Under the pieces are notes generated by a model. The model was not told the origin of the DNA. It saw only the letters and a program-made list of their open reading frames with translations, and ran no database searches. From Phaeodactylum tricornutum CCAP 1055/1 (Eukaryota; Bacillariophyta; Bacillariophyceae; Surirellales; Neidiaceae), in contig NC_011675.1 of NCBI RefSeq assembly GCF_000150955.2, forward strand, positions 759,150 through 823,149: DNA of 64,000 nucleotides, in the 5' to 3' direction. The translations under genes were made by a program, and so were the position numbers. Shown here in pieces: positions 29,924-39,795 of this stretch (position 1 is its first letter; each line of letters opens with the position of its first letter).

Positions 29924-31045
29924 ATGAGCCAGCAAGAGTGGATAAGGCACTTCCGGCCCTTGACCGAAGAACAGATCCAGACTTTCGCGAACGATGGCGT
30001 CCTTGTTGTTGAGAATGTGCTGACCAGCGAGGAACTAGAATCATCCCGTAACGGTCTTCATCAAACATTGGCGCAGCTATCTGTCGATACGGACGACTTA
30101 ATCGGAACCGGGCACGCCCTCCGCTACTTGAGCTCCACGAACGGCAGCGGCGGAGTTTTAGATATCTTCTATGATGAGTGGAAAATGCGCATCGCAAGTA
30201 ATCCAACCTTGTTTTCAATGACCTGTCAACTGTGGGATACAGCATACTGCCACTCCGGCGAGACTGCCGAGAGCTTAGACAAGACTCAAAGATTCAAATG
30301 GCATCCTTATGGAGAATTTGACTGCAATAAAGGGTACATGTTTATTGATCGGATCGGATACCGCCTGCCAACGGCGCTGGCGGAACAGCTTGGTACGCAA
30401 TTGGAAACCCATTCAGGCTTAAAAAGGAATAGTTCTTTACAGCGATCGCTAACGCCGCATCTGGACTGTTGTCCTGACAATTTATTCACCGACAAGTCCA
30501 AGTGGCGGCCAATCCAGTGCTTTGTTTCACTTACAGATACTGTGGAACCCAACGCCGGGGGGTTTGAAGTGGCCACAGGGTTCCACCATGACTTTGCGGA
30601 TTGGGCAAAACGGCGCCCACCGACTGTTGTGACTCGAAAGCAGAAAGATGGAACTAGCGTATCTGAGTGCTTTCCAGCACCTTGTATCGGGGAATACACG
30701 CATATCCGACCAAGGGAAGATCGCAACGTCATGGATCGTGTGCAACACGTCCCGGTTCCAGCTGGCAGTGCGGTGTTTTGGGATAATCGGCTTCCACACG
30801 CGAACGCATATCGGCATGACGGAAACGTCCCACGAAGTGTGGTTTATTGCTCGTTTCTTCCGGATGTACCAATCAACAGGCTATACGCAGAGAAACAGCT
30901 GCAAAAATGGAAAGAAGGACGAAATCCCAATGACCAATGGATAAAGACCCGCGAGAATTCGGTGGAGTCGAGCGCTACAATACAGAAACAGCTAAATGAT
31001 CTTTCTCCTTTAGCTCGTACATTGTTATTAATAGATAAATGGTAA
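29924..31045 (+). CDS. Phytanoyl-CoA dioxygenase (PhyH) family Fe(II)/2-oxoglutarate oxygenase
   Basis: 373 residues, no intron, ATG at 29924. The domain starts with LTEEQIQTFANDGVLVVENV, the standard PhyH opening. The iron site is visible as TPHLDCCPDN (H-x-D, residues about 178-180) and a distal His in WDNRLPHANAYRHDG (about 289). The following PRSVVYCSF supplies the Arg that holds 2-oxoglutarate. GGFEVATGFHHDF between them is the usual substrate-side loop. Members hydroxylate diverse small molecules and lipids; the substrate here cannot be told. No targeting signal is obvious. Its stop is only 3 bases from the stop of the convergent methyltransferase gene. Confidence 0.85.
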   Translation: MSQQEWIRHFRPLTEEQIQTFANDGVLVVENVLTSEELESSRNGLHQTLAQLSVDTDDLIGTGHALRYLSSTNGSGGVLDIFYDEWKMRIASNPTLFSMTCQLWDTAYCHSGETAESLDKTQRFKWHPYGEFDCNKGYMFIDRIGYRLPTALAEQLGTQLETHSGLKRNSSLQRSLTPHLDCCPDNLFTDKSKWRPIQCFVSLTDTVEPNAGGFEVATGFHHDFADWAKRRPPTVVTRKQKDGTSVSECFPAPCIGEYTHIRPREDRNVMDRVQHVPVPAGSAVFWDNRLPHANAYRHDGNVPRSVVYCSFLPDVPINRLYAEKQLQKWKEGRNPNDQWIKTRENSVESSATIQKQLNDLSPLARTLLLIDKW

Positions 31046-31048
31046 ACT

Positions 31049-32329
31049 TCAGTAAGAGTAAAACTTAACTGGCATCAAAGGATTCTTGTCAGCGCTGCAT
31101 TCGGAATGCTCTGATGGTGGTTTCTTTTGAATAATGTACACCGCTGGTCCTGGAGATCCAGCTGGAACAGCTTCGGAGTCTTCCGCGACGGCTTCATCGT
31201 TTCCGTGTACCTCTATCTCCCACGTAGCCTCTGTGTCCGCTCTTTTTAGTCCTTCGAATACCACGTCCTGTAGCCAGCCCAGACCTTTGGAAGTATGTGC
31301 ATTCAGATGAGATATCAGTACAATGTAGCCACCGACCTTCAGGACCCTACCGCTTTCTTTCACAATGGAGATGCAGTTTCGTACCCCTTCATCTTTATCA
31401 GAAAGCATAGCATCCAACGTCCCCTTTTCCAACACCAACTCAAAAGTGCCATCTTCGTAGGGAAGATTCCGTGCATCCGCCTCTTCAAAGTGTAGTTGTA
31501 CGTTCCCGATTTCGACAAACTTATGAGAGTTGCAATCTGCGATAGCAGGTTTCGTTGTATACTGCTCCTTCATCGCATTTACGACCACTGAACTGTAATC
31601 TGTACACACGATCCGTTTTGCGATACTGTTTACCGGCTGTCCAGTTTCACTTTCCATTTCTCTGAGTTCCAACGCGAGACCAGCGCCTAATGGGACGTCA
31701 CCGCAGCCGATTTCGATGACAGAAATAGGACCAGAGTTCGCCAAACCGTCTCTTGGTGCTGGTTCTTCGGTGTCGCTGTCGGAACCGCACTCTTCTTCGA
31801 CAATGTCGCAGTCTCCTTCGTCATCTTCATCAGAAGTCTCCAGAGACCGATTATCAACGATTTCTTCGCTACTGTTATTTGGATTATCTTCTATGAGAAC
31901 TTTGCCGTCGTGACCCGGGTCGTCTGGAGGCAACGGATCGCCAGATCCAGGACTGTTATTGAGTCTTGCCTTTTTGGACTTGCGCACCGACTCTAGATCA
32001 ATAGTTTTCAATGAACTCTCAGTTGATTCATCTTGGTATACCGTTTCACGATTGGAAATCGTTCCCTCCAACTGACCAGCACCTTCCATAATTTGGCGGG
32101 ATTCTTCCCGGCCTCCGAGAATTAGAGGCAAGATCAATGGTCTTAGATCGTGATACGTAAAATACCAGGCGTGATACGGTAAGGTGCCATCGTCCGCCTC
32201 GGCTTCACCCGCCACAGGCTGGGAGACGGTCTGGAATTGCTGATCGTAGCGTCGTTCCCAGTATTCACGCGACCCGTAGGCAGGGGGCGCCGGCTTGGGC
32301 TCCTCACGTTCATATGGAGACGTCACCAT
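31049..32329 (-). CDS. EEF1A-lysine-methyltransferase-type SAM methyltransferase
   Basis: 426 residues from the ATG at 32329. The N terminus has YGSREYWERRYDQQ and YHAWYFTYHDLRPLILPLIL, the entry motif of the METTL10/12/13 and EEF1AKMT4 (ECE2-type) group. A long acidic insertion (about residues 70-195, rich in S, D and E) separates it from the SAM-binding core: VIEIGCGDVPLGAGLALELR (motif I), VCTDYSSVVVNAMKEQY, FEEADARNLPYEDGTFELVL and EKGTLDAMLSD. In this group the targets are Lys residues of translation elongation factor 1A. The acidic insertion is unusual in size and probably a disordered loop between the gate motif and the fold. Target protein inferred. Confidence 0.82.
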   Translation of the reverse strand: MVTSPYEREEPKPAPPAYGSREYWERRYDQQFQTVSQPVAGEAEADDGTLPYHAWYFTYHDLRPLILPLILGGREESRQIMEGAGQLEGTISNRETVYQDESTESSLKTIDLESVRKSKKARLNNSPGSGDPLPPDDPGHDGKVLIEDNPNNSSEEIVDNRSLETSDEDDEGDCDIVEEECGSDSDTEEPAPRDGLANSGPISVIEIGCGDVPLGAGLALELREMESETGQPVNSIAKRIVCTDYSSVVVNAMKEQYTTKPAIADCNSHKFVEIGNVQLHFEEADARNLPYEDGTFELVLEKGTLDAMLSDKDEGVRNCISIVKESGRVLKVGGYIVLISHLNAHTSKGLGWLQDVVFEGLKRADTEATWEIEVHGNDEAVAEDSEAVPAGSPGPAVYIIQKKPPSEHSECSADKNPLMPVKFYSY

Positions 32330-32784
32330 GGTGAATTTGTGCAGTCGCTGCGCTGATAACGATGAAACTCCACTCGCAACTTACGTTGATTACCTCTACT
32401 ATGCAGTATTAGAGATTTGACAAGTACCGCGTAGAGCCCTCCAGTAGATATTTTATAAACGCAAAAATTCGAACGCAACCAGGCAAGAATGAATGGAGGT
32501 TACTCACAGGTTAGCCAGGCAATTATTTCGACCTCGAAAACGTCGTTGCGGCTGAGGGTTAACATAAGAAAAAATGAGGTTGTCTACACTTATGGTTTCA
32601 ACTTCGTCCTATTCGCTATCAATCTTGACGAGGTGGAAAACCAGTCCTTCTTCAATGGCAATCACGAACAACTGATTTCCGAGCGAACGAAAGAACACGA
32701 AAAAGCAACAAGATTTGCGACGAAGCGAAGGTTCCTGGACAGAAGAAATGGATTCAAGGCAATAACTGCAGCACCCCACCAAGT
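32330..32784. other. Divergent promoter region, methyltransferase / ceramidase
   Basis: About 455 bases between two divergent genes. A plus frame from 32489 runs into the ceramidase start in another frame but has no recognisable motif and is not reported as a gene. Confidence 0.3.
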
Positions 32785-35289
32785 ATGGATCTAGCAAAGG
32801 GGGCTTTGTGTTTGGGTGTCACTCTCCTCGTTTGCCTGAGGTTGAGGTCAGTGACGATTGTAGCGAGCGAATATGAACCATATATTTACACGTTCCGGAA
32901 CGAAACGAACGCGTCCTACCTAATCGGAACCGGTATTTACGATGTGACTGCGGCGTGTGCCGAAATTAATTTCATGGGCTACGCTCGTGCAAATCAGAAC
33001 GGCCACGGTATTCATCAAAGGCTGCGTGCACGGGCCTTTGTGATGTCCGAACCGTACGGTGCTCCCTCCGCGGTACACGATGCCTCGAGGCCGCACTCCC
33101 ACGAAATCGTTGAACGACTCGGGAGCCGGTCTCGGCCTGACCACTATCCTCGCCATATCTCGAGGCAGGGCCGAGTCGAAGACCAGGCGAACAAAGAGGC
33201 TCTCTCGGTCCTAGCGGATCCAGCCAGAACAGTATGCTTTGTGAGCGTAGATATTGGCATGGGCTCGGATTTGCTCACACAGCGAGTTATAGCACGGCTC
33301 GAAGAGCTATTGCCAATACAGGATGGCTTTGACAAGCGTCTTTGTCATCTCGACAATCTGAGTATAAGTGGTACGCATACCCACTCGGCACCAGGGGGTT
33401 TCCTTCAGTATGCACTGTATCAGATAACTAGTCTAGGATTTTTCGAAGAGGTATTGGAAGTTTATGTTGAAGGCGTTGCGCAGGCCATTCGACGTGCCTA
33501 CGACAACTTGCAAGTGGGCTCAATAGCGGTTGCTCAGGAGCGTCTACAAGGAGCCAGTATCAACCGGTCGCCATCCAGCTATCTCCTGAATCCGGTTGAG
33601 GAGCGCGATCTGTACGTCGAGGATGGAGACACCGACAAACGTATGCTGCAACTCAACTTTCTCAACGCAAATGAAAAACCTATCGGGGCACTTAACTGGT
33701 TTGCGGTACATGGAACTAGTATGAATTCAAGCAACCGACTAATTACTGGGGATAATAAAGGCTATGCTTCGTACTTGATGGAGAAGCACTTCAACGAAAA
33801 CGGAACGTTACCGGGAAAGGGACAATTTGTTGCCGCGTTTGCTTCGACAAACCTTGGCGATGTCTCTCCGAACACGGCTGGCCCGAGATGCATTGACACT
33901 GGCCTTCCATGTGACTATTATACTTCTACGTGTAACGGCAGAACCGAGCTTTGTATTGCTTTTGGCCCTGGCAAGAACATGATTGAATCGATGGAAATAA
34001 TCGGACGCAAGCAATACGTTCTTGCTTCTGCGTTACTTGGTACCTCGAACGTTAAAAAGCTGAAGGGACGTGTTGCCTCTCGGCATTCGTTTATCAACAT
34101 GGCCAATCTGACCGTCAGAATGAACAACACAACCTTTGCTCGGACGTGCCCCGCTGCCTTGGGCTATTCCTTCGCCGCGGGGACGACTGACGGCCCGGGC
34201 GATTTCGACTTTACCCAAGGAACCAACACGTCGAACTGCATATGGGACATCATCGGCGGGTTCCTATCCACGCCATCCACCGAGCAAATACAATGTCACG
34301 CTCCAAAGCCAATCTTGTTGAACACTGGGGAGGCGTCGCTTCCTTACGCCTGGGACCCCAATATTGTACCGATTTCTGTCTTTCGGATAGGAAGCCTTTT
34401 CATTCTCAATGTTCCAGGTGAACTTACTACCATGGCTGGTCGCCGGCTGCGTAAAGCCGTTTACGAAGTAGTCAGGTCAAATGGCGTTGCGGATCCGATA
34501 ATCGCCATTGCGGGGCTGGCCAATTCGTATACACATTATGTAACGACCTTCGAAGAATACAGTGGCCAGAGATACGAAGCAGCGAGTACTCTATACGGAC
34601 CGCATACTTTAAATGGCTACATACAAGAATTTCGACGCATAACATTGGATCTGCTAATAAATAGAGCGTCTGCTTCAACCAAGGCCCCAACCGATCTCAC
34701 TCGAAAGCAAATTACCGTCATACCTCCAGTTGAACTGGATACAATCGGTCTGGGTCGGAAGTTTGGCTCAGTAGCTGTGGACAGCAAAGATCAGTACATT
34801 CGTGGAAATGACACCGTGGTTGTGTCTTTTCGATCTGCCAATCCTCGAAATAACCCACGGATCGAAGGTACTTTTCTTTCCATCGATTACTTGGACAATG
34901 ATGGGAACTGGCAAATGCAATATAATGACGGAGACTGGTGCACAAGGTTTATCTGGAAAGGCGGTATAGTGCGACTTGGATCATCGTTTGCAGAAATACA
35001 TTGGAAAATACCAAGCGATACAATGCGAGGCATTTATCGCGTTTGCCACTATGGCACGCGGAAAAGCTTGCTAGGCTCTGCTGAGAGCGCTATATACTAT
35101 GCACCTGAATGGATCATTTCAAATCTCCTTGGCTCTATCACTGCCAACATGATTTTGCAGAGCGTGAAGCTAGCAATTGCAGTGTCCGACCAAATTCAGC
35201 GATTCACTGCAGGTAGTTTGGGCCATTCACGGTACAAGGAGTTCTATGGTTGTACCAGAGCTTTTCTTGTGCACGATCACGCAAACTAA
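32785..35289 (+). CDS. Neutral/alkaline ceramidase
   Basis: 834 residues, no intron, ATG at 32785. A signal peptide or anchor (GALCLGVTLLVCLRL) fits a secretory-pathway or extracellular enzyme that hydrolyses ceramide to sphingosine and fatty acid. Family hallmarks: GTGIYDVTAACAEINFMGYA at the start of the catalytic domain, RARAFVMSEP, SVDIGMGSDLL, ISGTHTHSAPGGFLQY (zinc-binding His-x-His, about residue 197) and STNLGDVSPNTAGPRC, the N-x-GDVSPN motif with the catalytic Ser (about 360). The distal LANSYTHYVTTFEEYSGQRY segment carries the conserved Tyr and Glu of the zinc site. After the immunoglobulin-like C-terminal domain, about 60 residues without clear family features extend the protein. 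Confidence 0.92.
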   Translation: MDLAKGALCLGVTLLVCLRLRSVTIVASEYEPYIYTFRNETNASYLIGTGIYDVTAACAEINFMGYARANQNGHGIHQRLRARAFVMSEPYGAPSAVHDASRPHSHEIVERLGSRSRPDHYPRHISRQGRVEDQANKEALSVLADPARTVCFVSVDIGMGSDLLTQRVIARLEELLPIQDGFDKRLCHLDNLSISGTHTHSAPGGFLQYALYQITSLGFFEEVLEVYVEGVAQAIRRAYDNLQVGSIAVAQERLQGASINRSPSSYLLNPVEERDLYVEDGDTDKRMLQLNFLNANEKPIGALNWFAVHGTSMNSSNRLITGDNKGYASYLMEKHFNENGTLPGKGQFVAAFASTNLGDVSPNTAGPRCIDTGLPCDYYTSTCNGRTELCIAFGPGKNMIESMEIIGRKQYVLASALLGTSNVKKLKGRVASRHSFINMANLTVRMNNTTFARTCPAALGYSFAAGTTDGPGDFDFTQGTNTSNCIWDIIGGFLSTPSTEQIQCHAPKPILLNTGEASLPYAWDPNIVPISVFRIGSLFILNVPGELTTMAGRRLRKAVYEVVRSNGVADPIIAIAGLANSYTHYVTTFEEYSGQRYEAASTLYGPHTLNGYIQEFRRITLDLLINRASASTKAPTDLTRKQITVIPPVELDTIGLGRKFGSVAVDSKDQYIRGNDTVVVSFRSANPRNNPRIEGTFLSIDYLDNDGNWQMQYNDGDWCTRFIWKGGIVRLGSSFAEIHWKIPSDTMRGIYRVCHYGTRKSLLGSAESAIYYAPEWIISNLLGSITANMILQSVKLAIAVSDQIQRFTAGSLGHSRYKEFYGCTRAFLVHDHAN

Positions 35290-35685
35290 TAATGAACATA
35301 ATTAGTGAGGTATTCCACTGATCCTGTGAAGCCATCTTCTCTCTAGCTACAAAAATAGTAGAGAATACCAGAAATAATTGAGAATATATGTTAACATAAT
35401 ACCTGTATTTCCAGCCCTTGCTTTAGCTAGCCCTATTTTAAAGATTTGCCAGACCCATCGGTTCGTTGAAATTTATACATTTGGCCTCTTCGGTTATACC
35501 GTCAGACCCACATTTTCCTGTTCCGGAAGGTCTCTATGGCCTAATGTTAACGTCGTTCGGCGGCAACTTTGGTAGTTCTAGGTGACGACCATTCATAAAC
35601 AGTGAGAGCCAAGCGACACTTTGGAAACTCATTCTTTCAAAACAACGTGCACAAAGCCGCTTCTTTTTTCTTGAAGCACGAGACG
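35290..35685. other. Intergenic region
   Basis: About 400 bases. The methyltransferase frame opens at 35602 but on GTG; the first ATG is 35686, so 35602-35685 is counted as leader. Nothing else recognised. Confidence 0.3.
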
Positions 35686-36336
35686 ATGCAGTTGGGAAAG
35701 CTAATCATCAATGCGCTGGCAAGCAATTTCCGAGCACCGGGCAGCGGTATTCGGGGTTGGATTAGTATGAGGATGATGAAGAAACTTAATGCAGACAAAA
35801 GCGTGGACGCCATTCGTACGGCGTTTGGTGAATCGCTCCCAAATAAAGTCTGGCTGGAGCTTGGTCCGGGTCACGGTTTCGCGACAGAGTATATTCTAAA
35901 TTACAAACAGCCCTCCAAAGTCCATGGTGTAGATATTTCGGAAGCATTCCGCAGTGGCCTTCGTGCCAAATTTGTTGCCGAAATCGAGAATGGGCGGTTT
36001 GAAATCCACGACAAGGACGCTAACAACTTGTCGTTTGCAGACGGTGGATCGATAGACTACCTGTTTGGTCTCAACGTTCTGTACTTTCTCGATCCATTGA
36101 CTGAATATTTGACTGAATTTCACAGAGTCTTGGCTGTCGATGGGCGGATGGCGTTTGGAGTATCCGACGCGGCTATCGACCTAAATAAATCGTATTTTGT
36201 TAATACAGATTGGCAACTTTGTCGGAGATTAATGGAAGAAGCCGGTTTTTTGGACGTCGTCGTGGGCGATGAGCGGCAAGCGGGGAAAGACAATCAAACT
36301 TATCGAATAATTACAGCAAGAAAAGGCTTGGAGTAA
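35686..36336 (+). CDS. Class I SAM-dependent methyltransferase (methyltransferase-11 type)
   Basis: 216 residues from the first ATG (MQLGKLIINAL). The N terminus carries short motifs seen in small diatom and bacterial methyltransferases: RAPGSGIRGWISMRMMKKLN. The SAM core follows with WLELGPGHGFATEYIL (motif I), KVHGVDISEAFRSGL (acidic end of beta 2), FEIHDKDANNLSFADGGSID (motif II) and LFGLNVLYFLDPLTEYLTEF (motif III). This is the ubiE/Coq5/methyltransferase-11 type that acts on small molecules or lipids. Substrate unknown; no targeting sequence is evident at this start. Confidence 0.75.
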   Translation: MQLGKLIINALASNFRAPGSGIRGWISMRMMKKLNADKSVDAIRTAFGESLPNKVWLELGPGHGFATEYILNYKQPSKVHGVDISEAFRSGLRAKFVAEIENGRFEIHDKDANNLSFADGGSIDYLFGLNVLYFLDPLTEYLTEFHRVLAVDGRMAFGVSDAAIDLNKSYFVNTDWQLCRRLMEEAGFLDVVVGDERQAGKDNQTYRIITARKGLE

Positions 36337-36441
36337 CAAAAGGCTCTAAAGTAGACAAAAGTGAGATGTTGGATACGTCCCGCTTTTTATTTACTATGAA
36401 TGACGCAAAATCAATACAAGCAAATGTACGTGCTTGCCTCC

Positions 36442-36719
36442 GCAAATGATGAATGGCATGGCAAATCGGAGCCTTACTCTGGAGAATGGCCAGGTTGTTT
36501 CGTTCTATGGGTTTGTCAAAATTGATGACACAAAGGAATTCATTACCAGTTAAAACACTAGGTTGAACGCTTTCGACCTAACTGATGCGCAAAAGAAAGA
36601 GATTGTAGACAAAGCGAACTACGTTTTTGGTCTCAACATTGTTATATTGAAAGAGTTGGAAGGCTCACCTTTCAAGGCCATGTGGACTTTGGCATGGTAT
36701 CCCTTGAAGCTAAAATGAA
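36442..36719 (+). pseudogene. Truncated duplicate of heme oxygenase exon 2
   Basis: This 278-base stretch closely matches 43419-43693 of the heme oxygenase gene about 7 kb downstream, in the same orientation. Long identical runs include the DNA for LTDAQKKEIVD and YVFGLN. It lacks exon 1 and the first bases of exon 2, so no heme-binding His is encoded. Near 36547 the copy reads ACCAGTTAAAACAC where the parent reads ACCGATTGGTACAC, giving an in-frame stop. The similarity fades at about 36436-36442 on the left and about 36716 on the right. No target-site duplication or poly(A) was noticed, so a recombination-type partial duplication is more likely than retrocopying. Confidence 0.85.
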
Positions 36720-37131
36720 CTGACGACGCTCTTTGCGGTTCAACAAGGCGAGTGCTTACCGATCGGTAGACATATGGGTAGCTTTTTGGGATGCAGCGGT
36801 TGCGACACAGTCTTAATCTAAAAAGGATTTATAATATGCAAAGGTAAGCTATATATTAACTGTAACTGTAAAACAAACGTCTGGCCTGCGTATCGGAGAA
36901 GTTTTCATTTTACACTTACTGTTAATACATCCATCCAAAATTTCCCGAGAACAAAAACATACACAGCCCCCAAAACTGTAGGACGAGGGACCTTGCAGCA
37001 TGTCAACAAACCTCTCTTGCAGGTCACCAAACCTTTCTACCACATCCAGAAAGCTCAGTTGACGACTGGTAAATAATTGTTCTCAGATCTCGCGAAGCTC
37101 ACTATTTCGCGCCGACAGATCTGCATTGCAC
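36720..37131. other. Intergenic region with clustered motif variants
   Basis: About 410 bases upstream of the RIX1-like gene. ATTAACTGTAACTGTAAAAC at about 36856-36875 and TTACTGTTA at 36916-36924 are variants of the TnACTGTnA motif family, here clustered within about 70 bases. No coding frame. Confidence 0.35.
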
Positions 37132-39708
37132 ATGACGCTCGCTGGGAAGTCCGGAATAAATCCACCAGGACCGGACGGAGCCCCTACCCCACCACCCTCG
37201 AAAATCGGGCAACATCTTTTGACTCTCCTGCGATTATTGGAAAAGAATGGCTTCAGCCATGACAGTCAAATGGACGAAATTGTTTCTTGCTTCCAACGTC
37301 TTATTGCCTCGACTTCGCGGCGGGGTCTACTGCAGGGGAACGTTGAGCTGGCCGCGAAGGTCTTGGCAGATTCGAGTTTTGGCGATAGCAACACGTCGCA
37401 AACATCAATTGGCAGCCGTAGCATCCGCGGTCGTCGTAGTACACAAAGTCAGAAACGATCAGGCCGTATTGAGAATAGTGACCTCAGAATCCACGTAGAA
37501 AATGACAATGGGGCCAACAACGGAAATGGTATGGCATTGGACATCCACTTAACTCTATCCGCAATACTTCGTGTCTTAAACAGCAACAAATTCGACGATA
37601 GTGTTAGCGGGACGTACGTGACACCAGCAATCTTGATAGCCCTAGCTGCCAATTTCATGACGGCTACTTGTGAGTTTGTCCAGACACAGGCCGTCGCAGC
37701 AGACCCTTCTTGCACAATTGCAGAGTATGAATTGGTCGCTAACTCCGGAAAACCGATCCTTGTAGCCTTGGATGAAACCGTGGCATCCCTTTTACAAAGA
37801 CTGGAACGATCCACAGGAATGCTTCATTTAAGCTCGAGCCAGGGCGATATTGCACACGCTCTCACATGTTCCCTGCGTGCAGAAGCATCGCTCGTGGGAC
37901 TTTTTGGCACGAAGCTCTCTAGGAGCACTGCGATTGTCACGCGTCTTGCGCAAACGGGTTGGACGGCTCTTTCAGTCTCGCACAAAGATGTCTTGCGTGC
38001 TGCAGCTGCACTTCTTGCGTCGCTGCCGTTTGCTGGCGGATTGGATCGTGCCACTCCGTCGATTCGATGGAGTTATACCATGGCTGATTTCGTTGCGTTG
38101 CTATCGAGAACCTTCGAATCGATCGCTCCCATCGGAAAGTACGAAAAATCAAATATTCGTGGTGTGAACGGCAGCGTTGCAATCCCTGAAGAGATCAAGG
38201 AATGGATTGATTCTATTTGGGCTGCTGACGACGAAAATCATCGTCTTGACAGTTTCCTGCATCTTGTCAAAGGGTTGATTTTTGTCGTAACAGATCTCTT
38301 GTCTCCTCATACTCTCGAAAAGACCGGAGGCGATGGTCTTTTGGCCGCAAGTGTAGATCTTCCGAGTCTGTTGAGTGCTGCTGAGAATTTGCTTTCGTTT
38401 CCCGTTTCTGCGGAATCAGCTTACTTCACGACAAAGAAACGGCTTCGACGAGAATCCATTGAGAACGGGTGCCTTAGCCCATCGGTGCTGGTTTATGGTG
38501 CAGCGAATCAAGTCAAGATCCTTGGTCACGAACTTTTGGACCATCTACAAACGGACTTGGGCTCATCTGTTTTGCTGCCTTACGCGAAGAGAATAGCGCA
38601 AATAACGTACGGATCTCTACTAACTGCCTCTTCGGGAGCACTTAAAAATGTTTTAGAGCCGGTGAATTCCGCTTTCGGCGATAACAAACGGAGGAGATGG
38701 CTCCAATCTTCTATTCTGACTCGAACGGCGTCCGTCAAATCTTTCTTGAAGTACGTCCTTACATTCGGCTGTGAAGCCAAAGTGAAACAGTCTCAGCTGG
38801 CAGGAATTTCTTGCTCTCGGGACGTAAGCTACACGGAACGATCTATTCTCGTCACGGTCGGTTATCTTGTCGAACAACTCAATATGGGAGATGCATCTGA
38901 TCCAGACAACTGGGGATCACTGACTGAGAAAAATGATTTAGTGGCGATGTGCGCGAGATGCTTAAGTAGATGCTTGGTAGCCGGTGGCGATTATTTGACC
39001 GTTGAAACGAGGCTTTTGGTTGATTCAGTTATCGTTGCTTGCTTGTCTGCCGCAACGGCGACGCCAAAATTGCCAATCGCACAATCGAGTCATGTGAAAG
39101 TTTCGTTTCTCGACCTCGCCATTGATGCAGCCTCGGTTCCTTGGCCTAATGGTGCCAGAAGTTCGATCGTACATGATCTAAATGCCGTTGCATACATGAT
39201 GTTGCGAGATTCGGATGAAACAGTCTCCAGTAGAGCTTATTTGGTCTTAAGAATTTGCGATTCATTTGGCACTCCACGAGCTCCTGCTATTGCTGTCGTT
39301 CGGCGAAGCGAGCAGCCAATACAATCCGACACGTCTACTGCCTCTAGGATGAAAGAGAGCTTCGAAGATGCAAGGGTGAATATTCAGGAGCAGGAGAAAG
39401 TATCTCGAAAACGTGTAGACTCGCCGAGCCAGTCTATCCAAGGCCATCAGAAAAAAACCAAAGAAGGCAGGCTCTTGAAAGCGAGCTCACAACCGATAGC
39501 TAGGTCTCCCGACGTTGTCATAGCGCTCGACATGAACGAGAAAGTCAAGGAAAAACTCGAAACAGACGGCTCAGAAGAGAGGAGCTCATCTAAAGTCAAA
39601 TCAGGCCTAGAATCAGTCAAAATATCTATCGTGCATCCCAACGACGACGAGGAAGACATTGATTTCCCTATAATCGTTGACTGTGGACCGGATAAAGAGG
39701 ACACATAA
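37132..39708 (+). CDS. RIX1/PELP1-like ribosome-biogenesis protein (candidate)
   Basis: 858 residues, no intron, first ATG at 37132 (MTLAGKSGINPPGPDG). Residues about 130-340 form an alpha-helical repeat region. Its pattern AQTGWTALSVSHKDVLRAAA, ALLASLPFAGG and RWSYTMADFVALLSRTFESI resembles the N-terminal domain of RIX1/PELP1, a scaffold of the complex that processes the 60S pre-ribosome (ITS2) in the nucleolus. The C-terminal 130 residues are disordered and charged, with KKTKEGR and a final DDEEDIDFPIIVDCGPD, like the acidic IVD..PD tail of PELP1 proteins. The match is by pattern only. Another HEAT-type nuclear protein is possible. Confidence 0.55.
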   Translation: MTLAGKSGINPPGPDGAPTPPPSKIGQHLLTLLRLLEKNGFSHDSQMDEIVSCFQRLIASTSRRGLLQGNVELAAKVLADSSFGDSNTSQTSIGSRSIRGRRSTQSQKRSGRIENSDLRIHVENDNGANNGNGMALDIHLTLSAILRVLNSNKFDDSVSGTYVTPAILIALAANFMTATCEFVQTQAVAADPSCTIAEYELVANSGKPILVALDETVASLLQRLERSTGMLHLSSSQGDIAHALTCSLRAEASLVGLFGTKLSRSTAIVTRLAQTGWTALSVSHKDVLRAAAALLASLPFAGGLDRATPSIRWSYTMADFVALLSRTFESIAPIGKYEKSNIRGVNGSVAIPEEIKEWIDSIWAADDENHRLDSFLHLVKGLIFVVTDLLSPHTLEKTGGDGLLAASVDLPSLLSAAENLLSFPVSAESAYFTTKKRLRRESIENGCLSPSVLVYGAANQVKILGHELLDHLQTDLGSSVLLPYAKRIAQITYGSLLTASSGALKNVLEPVNSAFGDNKRRRWLQSSILTRTASVKSFLKYVLTFGCEAKVKQSQLAGISCSRDVSYTERSILVTVGYLVEQLNMGDASDPDNWGSLTEKNDLVAMCARCLSRCLVAGGDYLTVETRLLVDSVIVACLSAATATPKLPIAQSSHVKVSFLDLAIDAASVPWPNGARSSIVHDLNAVAYMMLRDSDETVSSRAYLVLRICDSFGTPRAPAIAVVRRSEQPIQSDTSTASRMKESFEDARVNIQEQEKVSRKRVDSPSQSIQGHQKKTKEGRLLKASSQPIARSPDVVIALDMNEKVKEKLETDGSEERSSSKVKSGLESVKISIVHPNDDEEDIDFPIIVDCGPDKEDT

Positions 39709-39795
39709 AGATAGTACAAAGGTGACTTAGTGTAGCAGACTTTACGGAAATAGGAAGAAGAATATGCAACGCATGTGTATTAAGTGAGCAAACAA

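Noticed and set aside
32489-32794. 101-codon plus frame overlapping the ceramidase start
   Set aside because: It has no family resemblance and runs into the true start in another frame; probably leader sequence.
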